Assembly (NCBI RefSeq): GCF_006440735.1
Contig: NZ_VFUA01000006.1
Location: 1-64,000, forward strand
Reading direction: 5' to 3'
DNA length: 64,000 nucleotides
Source: Mesorhizobium sp. B2-7-1
GTDB taxonomy: Bacteria > Pseudomonadota > Alphaproteobacteria > Rhizobiales > Rhizobiaceae
Position numbers and translations under genes: made by a program
In this document: positions 47,026-55,802 of the stretch, in pieces
Position numbering within the stretch: the first letter of the stretch is position 1
Layout: the number at the start of each line of letters is the position of its first letter
Notes under the pieces: generated by a model
Seen by the model: only the letters and a program-made list of their open reading frames with translations
Database searches by the model: none
Told to the model about the DNA's origin: nothing

Positions 47026-49475
47026 AATGTCTCCTGTTGGCCGCGCATTCTGCTGCCGGTTGGATCGTAGGGTGGTCTTTCGAGAAGCCTGAGGCCGAAG
47101 CGTTGCCCGGCGACCGCGATCTCGTAGTTCGAAGCGGCCAATTGCTGCCTGGTTTCGCCCGGATCGCAGGCGACATAACCGAGGCAGAGGCTCAAGCCGG
47201 TGCGGAAGCCGAAGCCGCCCGAGGTGGTCAGTCCGGCGAACTTGCCGTCCCGGTAGATGGGCTCGTCATGCAGCAGAAGCGGATTGGCGCCGTCGACCGC
47301 GAAATGCAGGAGGCGGCGCCCAAAGCCCTGCGCCCTCTGCGCTTCGAGCGCTTCACGGCCGATGAAATCGCCCTTGGTCCAGGAGACGGCAAAACCCAGT
47401 CCGGCCTCGATCGGCGTCTCCTTCGGCCCGATATCGTGGCCCCAGTGCCGATAGCCCTTTTCCAGGCGGCAACCGTCCAGCGCATAATGGCCGCAAAGGA
47501 CCGCGTCATGCGCCTTGCCGGCGTCCAGGATGGTCGACAGCAGGCTTTCGGCGCATTCGACGGGGACATAGAGCTCATAGCCAAGCTCGCCGACGAAGCT
47601 GACCCGCGTCGCCCGCACATCGACCATGCCGACGTCGATGCGCCGTGACGCCGAGAAGGGAAAGGCCGCCTCCGACAAGTCCGCGTCGGTCAGTTCCTGC
47701 AGCAATTCACGGGAACGCGGCCCCATGACGCCGAGGACCGCTTCGGCCGAGGTGGCGTCGAACACCAAGGCGTCCAGCCCGAGATCACCGGCGTGCCTGG
47801 CGATCCAAGCGAAATCCTTCTGCCGGGTCGCCGCGCCGGAAACGATCCGGAAGGCGGTCTCACCGCAGCGCGTGACCGTGATGTCGGCCTCGATCCCGCC
47901 ATGGCGGTTGAGCATCTGCGTGTAGACCGCCCTGCCCTCCGCAACGTCGACATTGTTGGCCGCCAGTTGTTGCAGCAGTTTCGTCGCATCGCGCCCGGTG
48001 ACATCGAGCTTCGTGAACGGGGAAAGCTCGAACAGCCCGACGCCGCTCGCCATGGCGACCGCCTCGCGTTCAGCCGCCGGCCACCAATGCTGCCTGCCGA
48101 AAGTGTAACGCGGCTCACGTTCGCCTTCATTATGGGCGTACCAGAGCGGCCGTTCCCAGCCGGTCGGCGCGCCGAACGCCGCTCCGGCCTCGGCCAGCGT
48201 GCCGTGCCACGCCGAACGGCGCAGGCCACGGCCGGCCTTGGACTGCTTGTACGGCCAATGCATGCGGAAGAGGTCGGCGACCGATTCCTCCATGCGCGCC
48301 TCGACGAATGTGCGGGACGCCGCGCTGCGGTCGAAACGCGCGATATCGAGCGGCCACAGATCGAGACCCGGCTCCCCATCGACGATCCACTCGGCCATCG
48401 CCTTGCCGGCGCCGGCAGACGACATCATGCCAGTCGAATTAAAACCGGCGGCGACGAAGAAGCCGCGCAGATAGGGCGACTCGCCCATCAGGGGCTGGGT
48501 GTCCGGGGTGAAACTCTCCGGCCCGTTCATGAAGTGGCGGATGCCCGTCTCGGCAAGCGCCGGAAAGAGCCGCAGCCCGGCCGACATGAAGGGTTCGAAC
48601 TGGTCCCAGTCTTCCGGCAATTCAAGGAAGGGCCTGTCGCCAACCGGGTCGGTGACGTCGAGGACCTTGGCGTTGGGCTCGAAGCCGCCGAGCACCAGCT
48701 TGCCTGAATCGCCCTTGACGTAGATGCCCTCGTCCAGGTCGCGCACGATCGGGAAAGGACTGGGCAACCCGGCCAACGGTTCGGTCACCGCATACATGTG
48801 CTCGACCGCCTGCAGCGGCACCGGCACACCGGCCATGGCGCCGATCTGCCTTGCCCAGGCGCCGGCGCAGTTCACCGCAACCTCGCAGCGGATCGTCATG
48901 CCCGAGGCGAGCTTGACGCCGGCGACGCGGCCGTTCTCGATGATGAAGCCGGCACAGGCCGTTCCTTCCAGGATCCGGATCCCGGCGGCGCGTGCCCGCC
49001 TGGCGTAGGCCGCGCAGATATCGACCGGATTGGCCTGGCCGTCTTCCGCCACCCAAAGCGCGCCCACGAGTCCGTCCAGCGCAATTCCTGGAACCCGCTC
49101 GCCGACGACATCCGCTCCAACGATCTCCACCTTGAGACCGCAGACGTCGCCCATATGCGCGATGCGTTTGAGCTCGTTCATCCGCTCTTCCCGGCGCGCC
49201 AGCCAGACCCCGCCGGTTTGCCTGTAGCCGGAAGTCTGGCCGGTCAAATCCTCGAGCTTCGGGAACAGTTCGGTCGCGTATTGCGCCAGGCGCGTCAGGT
49301 TGAGCGTCGCCCTGAGCGGCCCGACGATCCCGGCCGCGTGCCAGGAGGTGCCGCTCGTCAACTGGTTGCGCTCGATGAGAACGACATCGGTGACGCCAAG
49401 CTCGGCAAGATGATAGGCGACACTCAAGCCGATCACGCCGCCGCCTATGATAACGATCCTCGCGTCTTGCTTCAC
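47022..49475 (-). CDS. FAD-dependent dehydrogenase fused to GcvT domain, copy 2
   Basis: The 817-residue protein has the same architecture as copy 1: FAD domain (IVIIGGGVIGLSVAYHLAELG), SGTSWHAAG with the candidate flavin-linking His, and a C-terminal GcvT domain with YRHWGHDIGPKETPIEAGL. It is a paralogue of the neighbour and probably acts on a different N-methyl substrate in the same route. It is the first gene of this part of the operon and is divergent from a LysR regulator. Confidence 0.9.
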   Translation of the reverse strand: MKQDARIVIIGGGVIGLSVAYHLAELGVTDVVLIERNQLTSGTSWHAAGIVGPLRATLNLTRLAQYATELFPKLEDLTGQTSGYRQTGGVWLARREERMNELKRIAHMGDVCGLKVEIVGADVVGERVPGIALDGLVGALWVAEDGQANPVDICAAYARRARAAGIRILEGTACAGFIIENGRVAGVKLASGMTIRCEVAVNCAGAWARQIGAMAGVPVPLQAVEHMYAVTEPLAGLPSPFPIVRDLDEGIYVKGDSGKLVLGGFEPNAKVLDVTDPVGDRPFLELPEDWDQFEPFMSAGLRLFPALAETGIRHFMNGPESFTPDTQPLMGESPYLRGFFVAAGFNSTGMMSSAGAGKAMAEWIVDGEPGLDLWPLDIARFDRSAASRTFVEARMEESVADLFRMHWPYKQSKAGRGLRRSAWHGTLAEAGAAFGAPTGWERPLWYAHNEGEREPRYTFGRQHWWPAAEREAVAMASGVGLFELSPFTKLDVTGRDATKLLQQLAANNVDVAEGRAVYTQMLNRHGGIEADITVTRCGETAFRIVSGAATRQKDFAWIARHAGDLGLDALVFDATSAEAVLGVMGPRSRELLQELTDADLSEAAFPFSASRRIDVGMVDVRATRVSFVGELGYELYVPVECAESLLSTILDAGKAHDAVLCGHYALDGCRLEKGYRHWGHDIGPKETPIEAGLGFAVSWTKGDFIGREALEAQRAQGFGRRLLHFAVDGANPLLLHDEPIYRDGKFAGLTTSGGFGFRTGLSLCLGYVACDPGETRQQLAASNYEIAVAGQRFGLRLLERPPYDPTGSRMRGQQETL

Positions 49476-49550
49476 CGATGCGATACCCTTGTCGTCGAAA
49501 CGGCGCGATCTTTCCCGCCAAGCAGGCTTGCGCTCAATGGGATTTCTGCA

Positions 49551-49569
49551 ACATTAGGAAAACTTATGT
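49551..49569. promoter_or_regulatory. Candidate LysR operator in the divergent gap
   Basis: ACATTAG, five bases, CTTATGT: an interrupted inverted repeat with one mismatch, matching the T-N11-A form of LysR sites, between the dehydrogenase operon and the LysR gene at 49592. Confidence 0.45.
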
Positions 49570-49591
49570 ACGGTCCCGCGAAGGAGCCCTG

Positions 49592-50569
49592 GTGAAGAGC
49601 GGCAGCTTCGACTTCAACCTTTTTCGATCGATCGAGGTCTTCGCGGCCGTCGTCGAAACGCGGCATGTGACGCAGGCCGCGCAGATGCTCGGCATGACGC
49701 AGTCCGCCGCATCGCAGCATCTGAAGAACCTGGAAATAGCCCTCGGCGTCAGCCTGATCGACCGCAATCTGAGGCCCATCGAGCTGACCAAGGCCGGGAT
49801 CGCGCTGCATCGCCGGGCCACCGCGATCCTGGCGGAAGTCGAGGGGCTGCGCACCGACGCCCGCCGCATCAACGCCGCACCGCTGCCGCTGCTCAGGGTA
49901 GCGCTGCTGGCCTCCATCGCCACCACGCTGGCGCCGGCGCTTTCCGTGCTGGCGCGCAAGAATTTCGGTATTCCCGAGCTCAGCCTCTTTGCCGGGCTTG
50001 CCACCGACCATGTTGCGCTGCTTCGCGCCCGCCGCGCCGATCTTGCGGTGACCTCGGGCGAGCTGTTCGAGATCGAGGGGCTGACGCGCTACCCGGTCAT
50101 GACGGAGCGGTTCCTGCTGGTGACGCCCAAAGGCTTTTCCGGCGACGTCGGCGACATCACGAAGCTTGCAAGAAAGCTCGCATTCGTGCGTTTCTCCAGG
50201 GAGACGCCGGTCGGTTTGCGCGTCGACCAGCATCTCAGCCGGCTGCGCATAGAATTGCCGCGGGCGATGGAAGGCGACCGCTCCAGCGTCGTGATGGCGC
50301 CCGTTGCGGCAGGCATGGGTTTCGCCATCCTGACGCCGACACTGCTCATCGACGGCCTTGCCGAGGGCATGGAGATCGACATCCATCCGCTGCCGTTCAC
50401 CAGCCTGTCCCGCAACATCCTCCTGGTCGCGCGCGAGCGCGAGCTTGGGGATCTGCCCGAGGCCTTTGCCGCACGTACCGCCGAAGTGCTCAAACAGACG
50501 ATAAACGAACGCCTGCCCGATCTGCCTCCAGACCACTACGCCTTGGACCCGTCCGTCGCCTCAACATGA
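49592..50569 (+). CDS. LysR-family transcriptional regulator of the amine cluster
   Basis: The 325-residue protein has an N-terminal winged helix-turn-helix (VVETRHVTQAAQMLGMTQSAASQHL) and a LysR substrate-binding domain. GTG 49592 follows AAGGAG at 49581-49586. It is divergent from the GcvT-fusion dehydrogenase at 49475, so it probably regulates that operon and itself. Confidence 0.88.
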   Translation: MKSGSFDFNLFRSIEVFAAVVETRHVTQAAQMLGMTQSAASQHLKNLEIALGVSLIDRNLRPIELTKAGIALHRRATAILAEVEGLRTDARRINAAPLPLLRVALLASIATTLAPALSVLARKNFGIPELSLFAGLATDHVALLRARRADLAVTSGELFEIEGLTRYPVMTERFLLVTPKGFSGDVGDITKLARKLAFVRFSRETPVGLRVDQHLSRLRIELPRAMEGDRSSVVMAPVAAGMGFAILTPTLLIDGLAEGMEIDIHPLPFTSLSRNILLVARERELGDLPEAFAARTAEVLKQTINERLPDLPPDHYALDPSVAST

Positions 50570-50706
50570 GGCAGACCGCATTGCCTTCGTCAGATCCGCC
50601 AGCTGCTAATCGGCTGCATCAGTTATCCTGATGGATGATTTTGCCGGATGCCTTCGGCGCGCGTCCATGTTCTATCCTGCTCCCATCCAATCCGGGAGGC
50701 CAAGAT

Positions 50707-52035
50707 ATGAACGCTCCTCATACCCACTCATCGCTCGCGATCGACTGGTCGACGCAAGGTATCGTCGACCGCAGGAACCGCTTCTACTCCGCCTCCCAGC
50801 GCAAATTCGTTCCCTACAAGGATCCGCTGATCATCAAGCGTGGCCGAGGCCAATATGTGTGGGATGAGCAGGACAGGAAATACATCGACCTGCTTGGGAT
50901 GAACCTTTGCATCTCGGTGGGACACGCCCACCCGCAGGTCGTCAAGGCGGCGAGCGAACAGGTCGCCGAACTGACCCACTGCACGACCATGTTCTACCAT
51001 CCGGTGCCCGCCCAATATGCCGAAGAACTGGCGGGCACGATGCCGGCCGGTCATGAGTGGGTCGTCCATTTCACCAACTCCGGCGCGGAAGCGATCGACC
51101 TCGCGCTGCTGATGGCGCGTTCGCACACTGGCAACATCGACATGCTGGCGCTCGCCTCCAGCTATCACGGCGCTACCTTCGGCGCACAGTCGGTGACGGG
51201 GATAGCCGGCTTTCGCCACTCGGTCCCGCAGCTTGGCGGCGTGGCGTTCGTGCCCGAGCCGAACCAGTATCGCGGCATCCACGGCGAAGGCGTGGAGCCT
51301 TACCTGAAGGAGATCGACCGGGCGATCGCGACGTCGACGAGCGGCAGGCTTGCGGGCATGATCATCGAACCCGTGCAGGGCTATGGCGGCATCGTCCCCA
51401 TCCCCGAAGGCTACATTGCCGGCGCGTTCGAGCGCGTGCGCGCCGCGGGCGGCCTTTGCATCATCGACGAGGTGCAAGCCGGCGTCGGACGTACGGGCGA
51501 GGCCTTCTGGTCCTTTGAATCGCATGGCGTGGTGCCCGACATCGTAGTGGTGGCGAAGGGCGTGGGCAACGGCATCCCGCTCGGCGCGGTCATCGCCAAG
51601 CGCGCGGTTGCCGAAACGATGGCCGACAAGTTCCTGTTCCATACCTACGGAGCCAACCCCGTCGCCTGCGCGGCCGGCAGGGCCGTCCTAAAGGTGATGC
51701 GAGAGGAGCGGCTGCAGGAAAACGCGCGCGTTGTCGGCGGCGCGCTCAAGGCCCGGCTCGAGGGCCTGAAGGAACGCTATCCGATCATCGGCGACGTCCG
51801 AGGCCGCGGCCTGATGCTTGCGATCGAGCTCGTCAGGAACCGCGCGACGAAGGAGCCGGCGCCGGAGGAAACGCTCGCGGTCTTCGAGGAGACGCGCCGC
51901 AACGGGCTCGTCGCCAGCCGATCCGGGCCCTATCGGAACGTCATCCGGATGTGCCCGCCGCTCTGCCTGGCGATGGCGGACGTCGATGATGTCGTCGACA
52001 AGTTCGAAAGAAGCTTCGCCGCCATAGCTCGGTGA
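50707..52035 (+). CDS. Class III PLP-dependent aminotransferase
   Basis: The 442-residue product is of the aminotransferase class III group (alanine-glyoxylate aminotransferase 2-like): FTNSGAEAIDLALLMAR, then CIIDEVQAGVGRTGEAFW, and VVVAKGVGNGIPLGAV with the PLP-binding Lys. The amine donor cannot be read. It sits after the LysR gene in the amine region, so beta-alanine, 3-aminoisobutyrate or a betaine breakdown product are possible substrates. ATG 50707 was chosen over upstream in-frame starts. Confidence 0.87.
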   Translation: MNAPHTHSSLAIDWSTQGIVDRRNRFYSASQRKFVPYKDPLIIKRGRGQYVWDEQDRKYIDLLGMNLCISVGHAHPQVVKAASEQVAELTHCTTMFYHPVPAQYAEELAGTMPAGHEWVVHFTNSGAEAIDLALLMARSHTGNIDMLALASSYHGATFGAQSVTGIAGFRHSVPQLGGVAFVPEPNQYRGIHGEGVEPYLKEIDRAIATSTSGRLAGMIIEPVQGYGGIVPIPEGYIAGAFERVRAAGGLCIIDEVQAGVGRTGEAFWSFESHGVVPDIVVVAKGVGNGIPLGAVIAKRAVAETMADKFLFHTYGANPVACAAGRAVLKVMREERLQENARVVGGALKARLEGLKERYPIIGDVRGRGLMLAIELVRNRATKEPAPEETLAVFEETRRNGLVASRSGPYRNVIRMCPPLCLAMADVDDVVDKFERSFAAIAR

Positions 52036-52163
52036 CGGCGTGGCTGCGCAATGCACGGCATCGGCCATTGTCCTGTCTGGCCGTGTGTTGCGCGTTGCAG
52101 GGCTTGTGGTTGCGGCGAGCGACGATCGTTCGGCGACAATCCACGTTGACCGTGGTCACATGC

Positions 52164-53516
52164 CTATGATGTGGCTTGGCCGTTTTTTTGCGTTCTGCCG
52201 GCCGCTTGCGGCGAGGCATAGAGCTGCGATGGCGCCGCCCAGGCCTCGTCGCCGTCCCTGCGCTCGCCGGTGATCAGAGTGCGCATCTGCGCAAGATAGG
52301 TCTCTATGAAAAAGGCCGTCTGCGATTCCAGCGGCGTATAAGGCCCGGGGCGATAGGCGCGCGAGGCAATCCCGTCGGCGTTGTCTTCCGTGATCTTCTT
52401 GTCCTGAACGGTCGTCACATCCCACATCCATGAAATCTTGTCGGCGTCGACCGACACGTCGGCGTCCTTGTCGACCAGCCACGTCAGGATCACGTCGGTC
52501 TCGTTGGCGTTGCGCGGAATCATCTGGAACATGGTCAGATAGTCGTTGGGCGCGCTCAGGAACGAGAGCCGACCGATCCGGAAGCCGTTCTCGCCGCCGT
52601 CGAACTTGCCGCGTCCACCCATCAGGCACGAGACCGGCTGGCCATCGTCGGAGAGCGTGAGACGGCCCGAGCCGATCGGCTTGCGATGCATGGCGTAGGG
52701 CATCGTGTCCAGGTCGCCAGGCTCCCACACGCCCTTGTGGAATTCGGCATCGCCGATGGCGCTGTGCCAGGCGTCGATCTCCTGCTTCCATTCGGAGGCG
52801 TTGTAGTCGTCGCGCATGGCGGTCACCTTCACATGGCCGTTGACCCGGAAATATTCGGGGTGAGCCGGGCGACAGTGGTAGCACTCGAGGAAATTCTCCA
52901 GCACCAGCTTCCAGTTCGCCTTGGTCAGGTAATTCTTGCGCGCGACGATGCGTGCGTTAGCGACCCCGTTCTCGCGCAGGAGATCGGTCAGCCCGGCCGC
53001 CGCCGGCTCGATGTCAGGCAGGCTGGAGGCATCGAGGCCGCATATCACCAGGCCGCCGATCACCTTCATCGGCACCTTGTGCAGCCCTAGACTGTCGCCA
53101 TCGACGCCTTCGGGCAGGTCGCGCCGGGTCTGCAACTCACCGGTCAGCCGGAAGGACCAGGCATGATAGGGGCAGACCAGCAGCTTGCCGCGGCCATCCT
53201 TGACGCACAGGCGCGAGCCGCGATGGGTGCAGACGTTGTAATAGGCGGCAATGTCGCCCTCGCCGTCGCCATGACGGGCGACGATGATCTCCTCGTCGAA
53301 CAGATGACGGATGACGTAACTGCCCTTCTCCGGAACTTCGCTCGAATGGGCCACGATGACCCATTGGCGAGGGAACCACAATTCGCGCTCGAGCGCGAAG
53401 ATATCCGGGTCGAGGTAGAAGGCCTGCTGCAGCGACCAGTCCTTGCGGTGCTCGTCAATCAAGCCGACCACGCGCGCGCGATCGAGATCGGACAACATCT
53501 TGTCGTTTGCATACAT
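52164..53516 (-). CDS. Rieske non-haem iron oxygenase, alpha subunit type (betaine demethylase-like)
   Basis: The 450-residue product has a Rieske [2Fe-2S] site, CTHRG...CPYHAW (near residues 96 and 115), and a mononuclear iron site in ECYHCRPAHPEY (about 226-240). Related enzymes demethylate glycine betaine, stachydrine or carnitine-like compounds with O2. No reductase gene is adjacent. It is divergent from the LysR gene at 53635. Confidence 0.88.
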   Translation of the reverse strand: MYANDKMLSDLDRARVVGLIDEHRKDWSLQQAFYLDPDIFALERELWFPRQWVIVAHSSEVPEKGSYVIRHLFDEEIIVARHGDGEGDIAAYYNVCTHRGSRLCVKDGRGKLLVCPYHAWSFRLTGELQTRRDLPEGVDGDSLGLHKVPMKVIGGLVICGLDASSLPDIEPAAAGLTDLLRENGVANARIVARKNYLTKANWKLVLENFLECYHCRPAHPEYFRVNGHVKVTAMRDDYNASEWKQEIDAWHSAIGDAEFHKGVWEPGDLDTMPYAMHRKPIGSGRLTLSDDGQPVSCLMGGRGKFDGGENGFRIGRLSFLSAPNDYLTMFQMIPRNANETDVILTWLVDKDADVSVDADKISWMWDVTTVQDKKITEDNADGIASRAYRPGPYTPLESQTAFFIETYLAQMRTLITGERRDGDEAWAAPSQLYASPQAAGRTQKNGQATS

Positions 53517-53634
53517 GGTGGGCTCCAGGGCTGGCTAATGCCTTTTGATCAGGGTTGCAGCGAATTGCAGCACTCATCAACCATGGATTTGGCAGGCTTC
53601 CATCTCAAAAAGTCATGGAATACTGTTACCGTCG

Positions 53635-54528
53635 ATGAAGACGCTCAAAGCCTCGCTCCCCCTGCTCAACGCGATGGTCGCTTTCGAAGCGACCGCGCGA
53701 CGCGGCAACCTGACGGCCGCCGCCGAGGAGCTCGCCATTGCGCAATCAGCGGTGTCGCGCCACATCGCCAATTTGGAGAAGCGGCTCGCGCTGGACCTTT
53801 TGGCGCGCAAGGGCAACCGCGTATCGCTGACCGAAAACGGCGCCGCGCTGGCCGAGGCGATACGAGACGGGCTGGGCACGATCCGCGACGCCGTCGCGCG
53901 CCTGCAGGAGGCCGATCGCGATTCCCTCGTCATCGCCAGCGGCTACGACCTCGTCCAGGCGTGGCTGATGCCGCGGTTCGACCTCGTGACCTCGCTCGTC
54001 ACGCATGGCCGTGTCACGCTGCTGACCTCCAGCAATCCCGACGATTTCGGCCGGCCGGAGGTCGGGATTTCGATACGCTTCGGGCGCCCCGAGCTTTGGC
54101 CTGGCTTCGCCGCCCGCAAGCTGTTCGACGGGGAGTGGTTTCCCGTCTGCTCGCCGGGCTTCCTCGAACGGCACCCGGCTCTGGCCTCGGAAGATCCGGC
54201 GGCCTTCCTCAACGTGCCGCTGCTGCATCTCGCCGCTCCCGAAGATGCTATCGACAATTGGAGATCCTGGATCGGCACCACCCGGAGCCTGCCCGGACCG
54301 ACATTCTCCAGCTATCTGTCGATGATGCATGAGGCGATAGCCGGCCGCGGCGCGGCGCTCGCCTGGACCGGCTTCGTCGAAGAGCAGCTGAGGCTCGGGC
54401 ACCTGGTGCAGTTGACCGGGACCCCGCGCCGCCATGCCGATGCGTTCTACATCGTCACCCGCCGGAAGACGACGCCGACCGAACAGATGGTGGCGCAAGC
54501 CCTGCTCGACAGCGCGACGGCGCGCTGA
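53635..54528 (+). CDS. LysR-family transcriptional regulator (GcvA type)
   Basis: The 297-residue protein has a GcvA-like LysR HTH (FEATARRGNLTAAAEELAIAQSAVSRH) and a typical effector domain. It is divergent from the Rieske oxygenase gene over about 120 bp, so that gene is its likely target. In the gap the heptamer TTGCAGC occurs twice ten bases apart. Its end is only 2 bp from the convergent oxidase gene. Confidence 0.87.
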   Translation: MKTLKASLPLLNAMVAFEATARRGNLTAAAEELAIAQSAVSRHIANLEKRLALDLLARKGNRVSLTENGAALAEAIRDGLGTIRDAVARLQEADRDSLVIASGYDLVQAWLMPRFDLVTSLVTHGRVTLLTSSNPDDFGRPEVGISIRFGRPELWPGFAARKLFDGEWFPVCSPGFLERHPALASEDPAAFLNVPLLHLAAPEDAIDNWRSWIGTTRSLPGPTFSSYLSMMHEAIAGRGAALAWTGFVEEQLRLGHLVQLTGTPRRHADAFYIVTRRKTTPTEQMVAQALLDSATAR

Positions 54529-54530
54529 TC

Positions 54531-55790
54531 TTACGCCGCGGCGGTGGCGAAACGCCTGGCGCCGTGGCGCGCGCTCCATGCGGGCATCGAGGCCTCGACA
54601 TCTTCCTCGCTCGGGAAGGCATCGCGTGCGTAGCGATCGATCCTGAACCGAGCCGGATCGACCAAGCGCGGCGCGTCCAGCAGGATCTCGGCGGCCAGCC
54701 TGCCGAGGCCCGGCCCGTGGCTGACGCCGGTCTCGTTGTCGCCACCCGCGACGACGATGTTCGCATGGCCCGGCACATGCCCGACCATCAAGCCAACGTC
54801 GGGCGTGTAGCAGGGAATGCCCTGCGACCAGTTCGCGACCTTCGAGCCGCGCAGCGGCGGGAAGACGTCCTGCAGCTTCTCCATCTGCTGATCGACCATG
54901 GATTGCATCAGCTCGCGGTTATGCGGCTGGCCGGGTTCGAGGTCGCTCTCTTCCAGGCGATGCATCGGCGTGTAATGGCTCCCCGTGCCCCACATGATCG
55001 CGCCAAAGGTCTCGCGCAGCCAAAGCCGCAGCTCGCGGCACTGGATGGTCGGCAGCGTCGAGGGCAAGCCTCGATCATCGGTGACCACGCGCGTGGCCAG
55101 CACCCGCAGCAGCGGCAGATGCCAGTCGAGGCTGGCGAGGATCTCGTTGTTCCAGGCGCCCGCCGCCACGACCACGCCATCCGCCTCGATGATATCGCGG
55201 TCGGTTTCCAGCGTGACCTTGCCGCCGACGTCGCTGATCTTCCGCACCTTGGTCCTGTCGCGCACGACGCCGCCGAGCTTCTTGATCTCGCTGACCAGCA
55301 CGCCAAGCGCGAGCTTGGTGTCGAGCTGGATGCCATGCGGATTGTAGGCGCCGGAGTGAACTTTCGCCGGATCGACCAGCCCGCCCATCTTCTCGCCGAT
55401 CTGCGCGGCGTTCAGATCCTGCATCTCCTTCGGCGCATAAGGCGAGCTGAGCACCGGCATCACGAAATCCTCGCGCCCTTGCGGCGTCAGCGCCATGATC
55501 AGCGTGCCGTTCGGCCGGTAGCCGATCTCGGTGCCCAGTTCATGCAGCATGCGGTAGAAGTCGAGGCCGTATTGCTGCAGGCGAAGGCCTTCCTCGCCGG
55601 CCGGGATCATGCCGGCCGACCAATGCGAGACGAAGCCGGCGCCGGCGCTGGTCGTTGCCGCGCCCGGCTCGGTCGCCTCCACGAGCGTCACGGTCTTCAC
55701 ACCCGATTTCAGCAGATGGTAGGCGGTGGAGCAGCCGATGATGCCGCCACCCACGACCACGATATGCTTGCTGTTGGTTGCTGCCGGCAT
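54531..55790 (-). CDS. FAD-dependent amine/amino-acid oxidoreductase (DAO family)
   Basis: The 419-residue product has an N-terminal dinucleotide-binding motif (VVVGGGIIGCSTAYHL) and the DAO fold, similar to sarcosine oxidase or D-amino-acid dehydrogenase types. No GcvT domain is present. It follows the S9 peptidase by 12 bp on the same strand, so both are likely co-transcribed. It may oxidise an N-methyl or D-amino acid released from peptides. Confidence 0.87.
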   Translation of the reverse strand: MPAATNSKHIVVVGGGIIGCSTAYHLLKSGVKTVTLVEATEPGAATTSAGAGFVSHWSAGMIPAGEEGLRLQQYGLDFYRMLHELGTEIGYRPNGTLIMALTPQGREDFVMPVLSSPYAPKEMQDLNAAQIGEKMGGLVDPAKVHSGAYNPHGIQLDTKLALGVLVSEIKKLGGVVRDRTKVRKISDVGGKVTLETDRDIIEADGVVVAAGAWNNEILASLDWHLPLLRVLATRVVTDDRGLPSTLPTIQCRELRLWLRETFGAIMWGTGSHYTPMHRLEESDLEPGQPHNRELMQSMVDQQMEKLQDVFPPLRGSKVANWSQGIPCYTPDVGLMVGHVPGHANIVVAGGDNETGVSHGPGLGRLAAEILLDAPRLVDPARFRIDRYARDAFPSEEDVEASMPAWSARHGARRFATAAA

Positions 55791-55802
55791 TTCTCTTCCT
55801 CC

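Noticed and set aside
52141..52160. Inverted repeats CCACG/CGTGG and TGACC/GGTCA between convergent genes
   Set aside because: Short stems without a U-run on either side; not enough to call a terminator or operator.
53550..53580. Two TTGCAGC heptamers ten bases apart in the LysR/Rieske gap
   Set aside because: Direct repeats of this length can occur by chance; there is no dyad and no support for a binding site.
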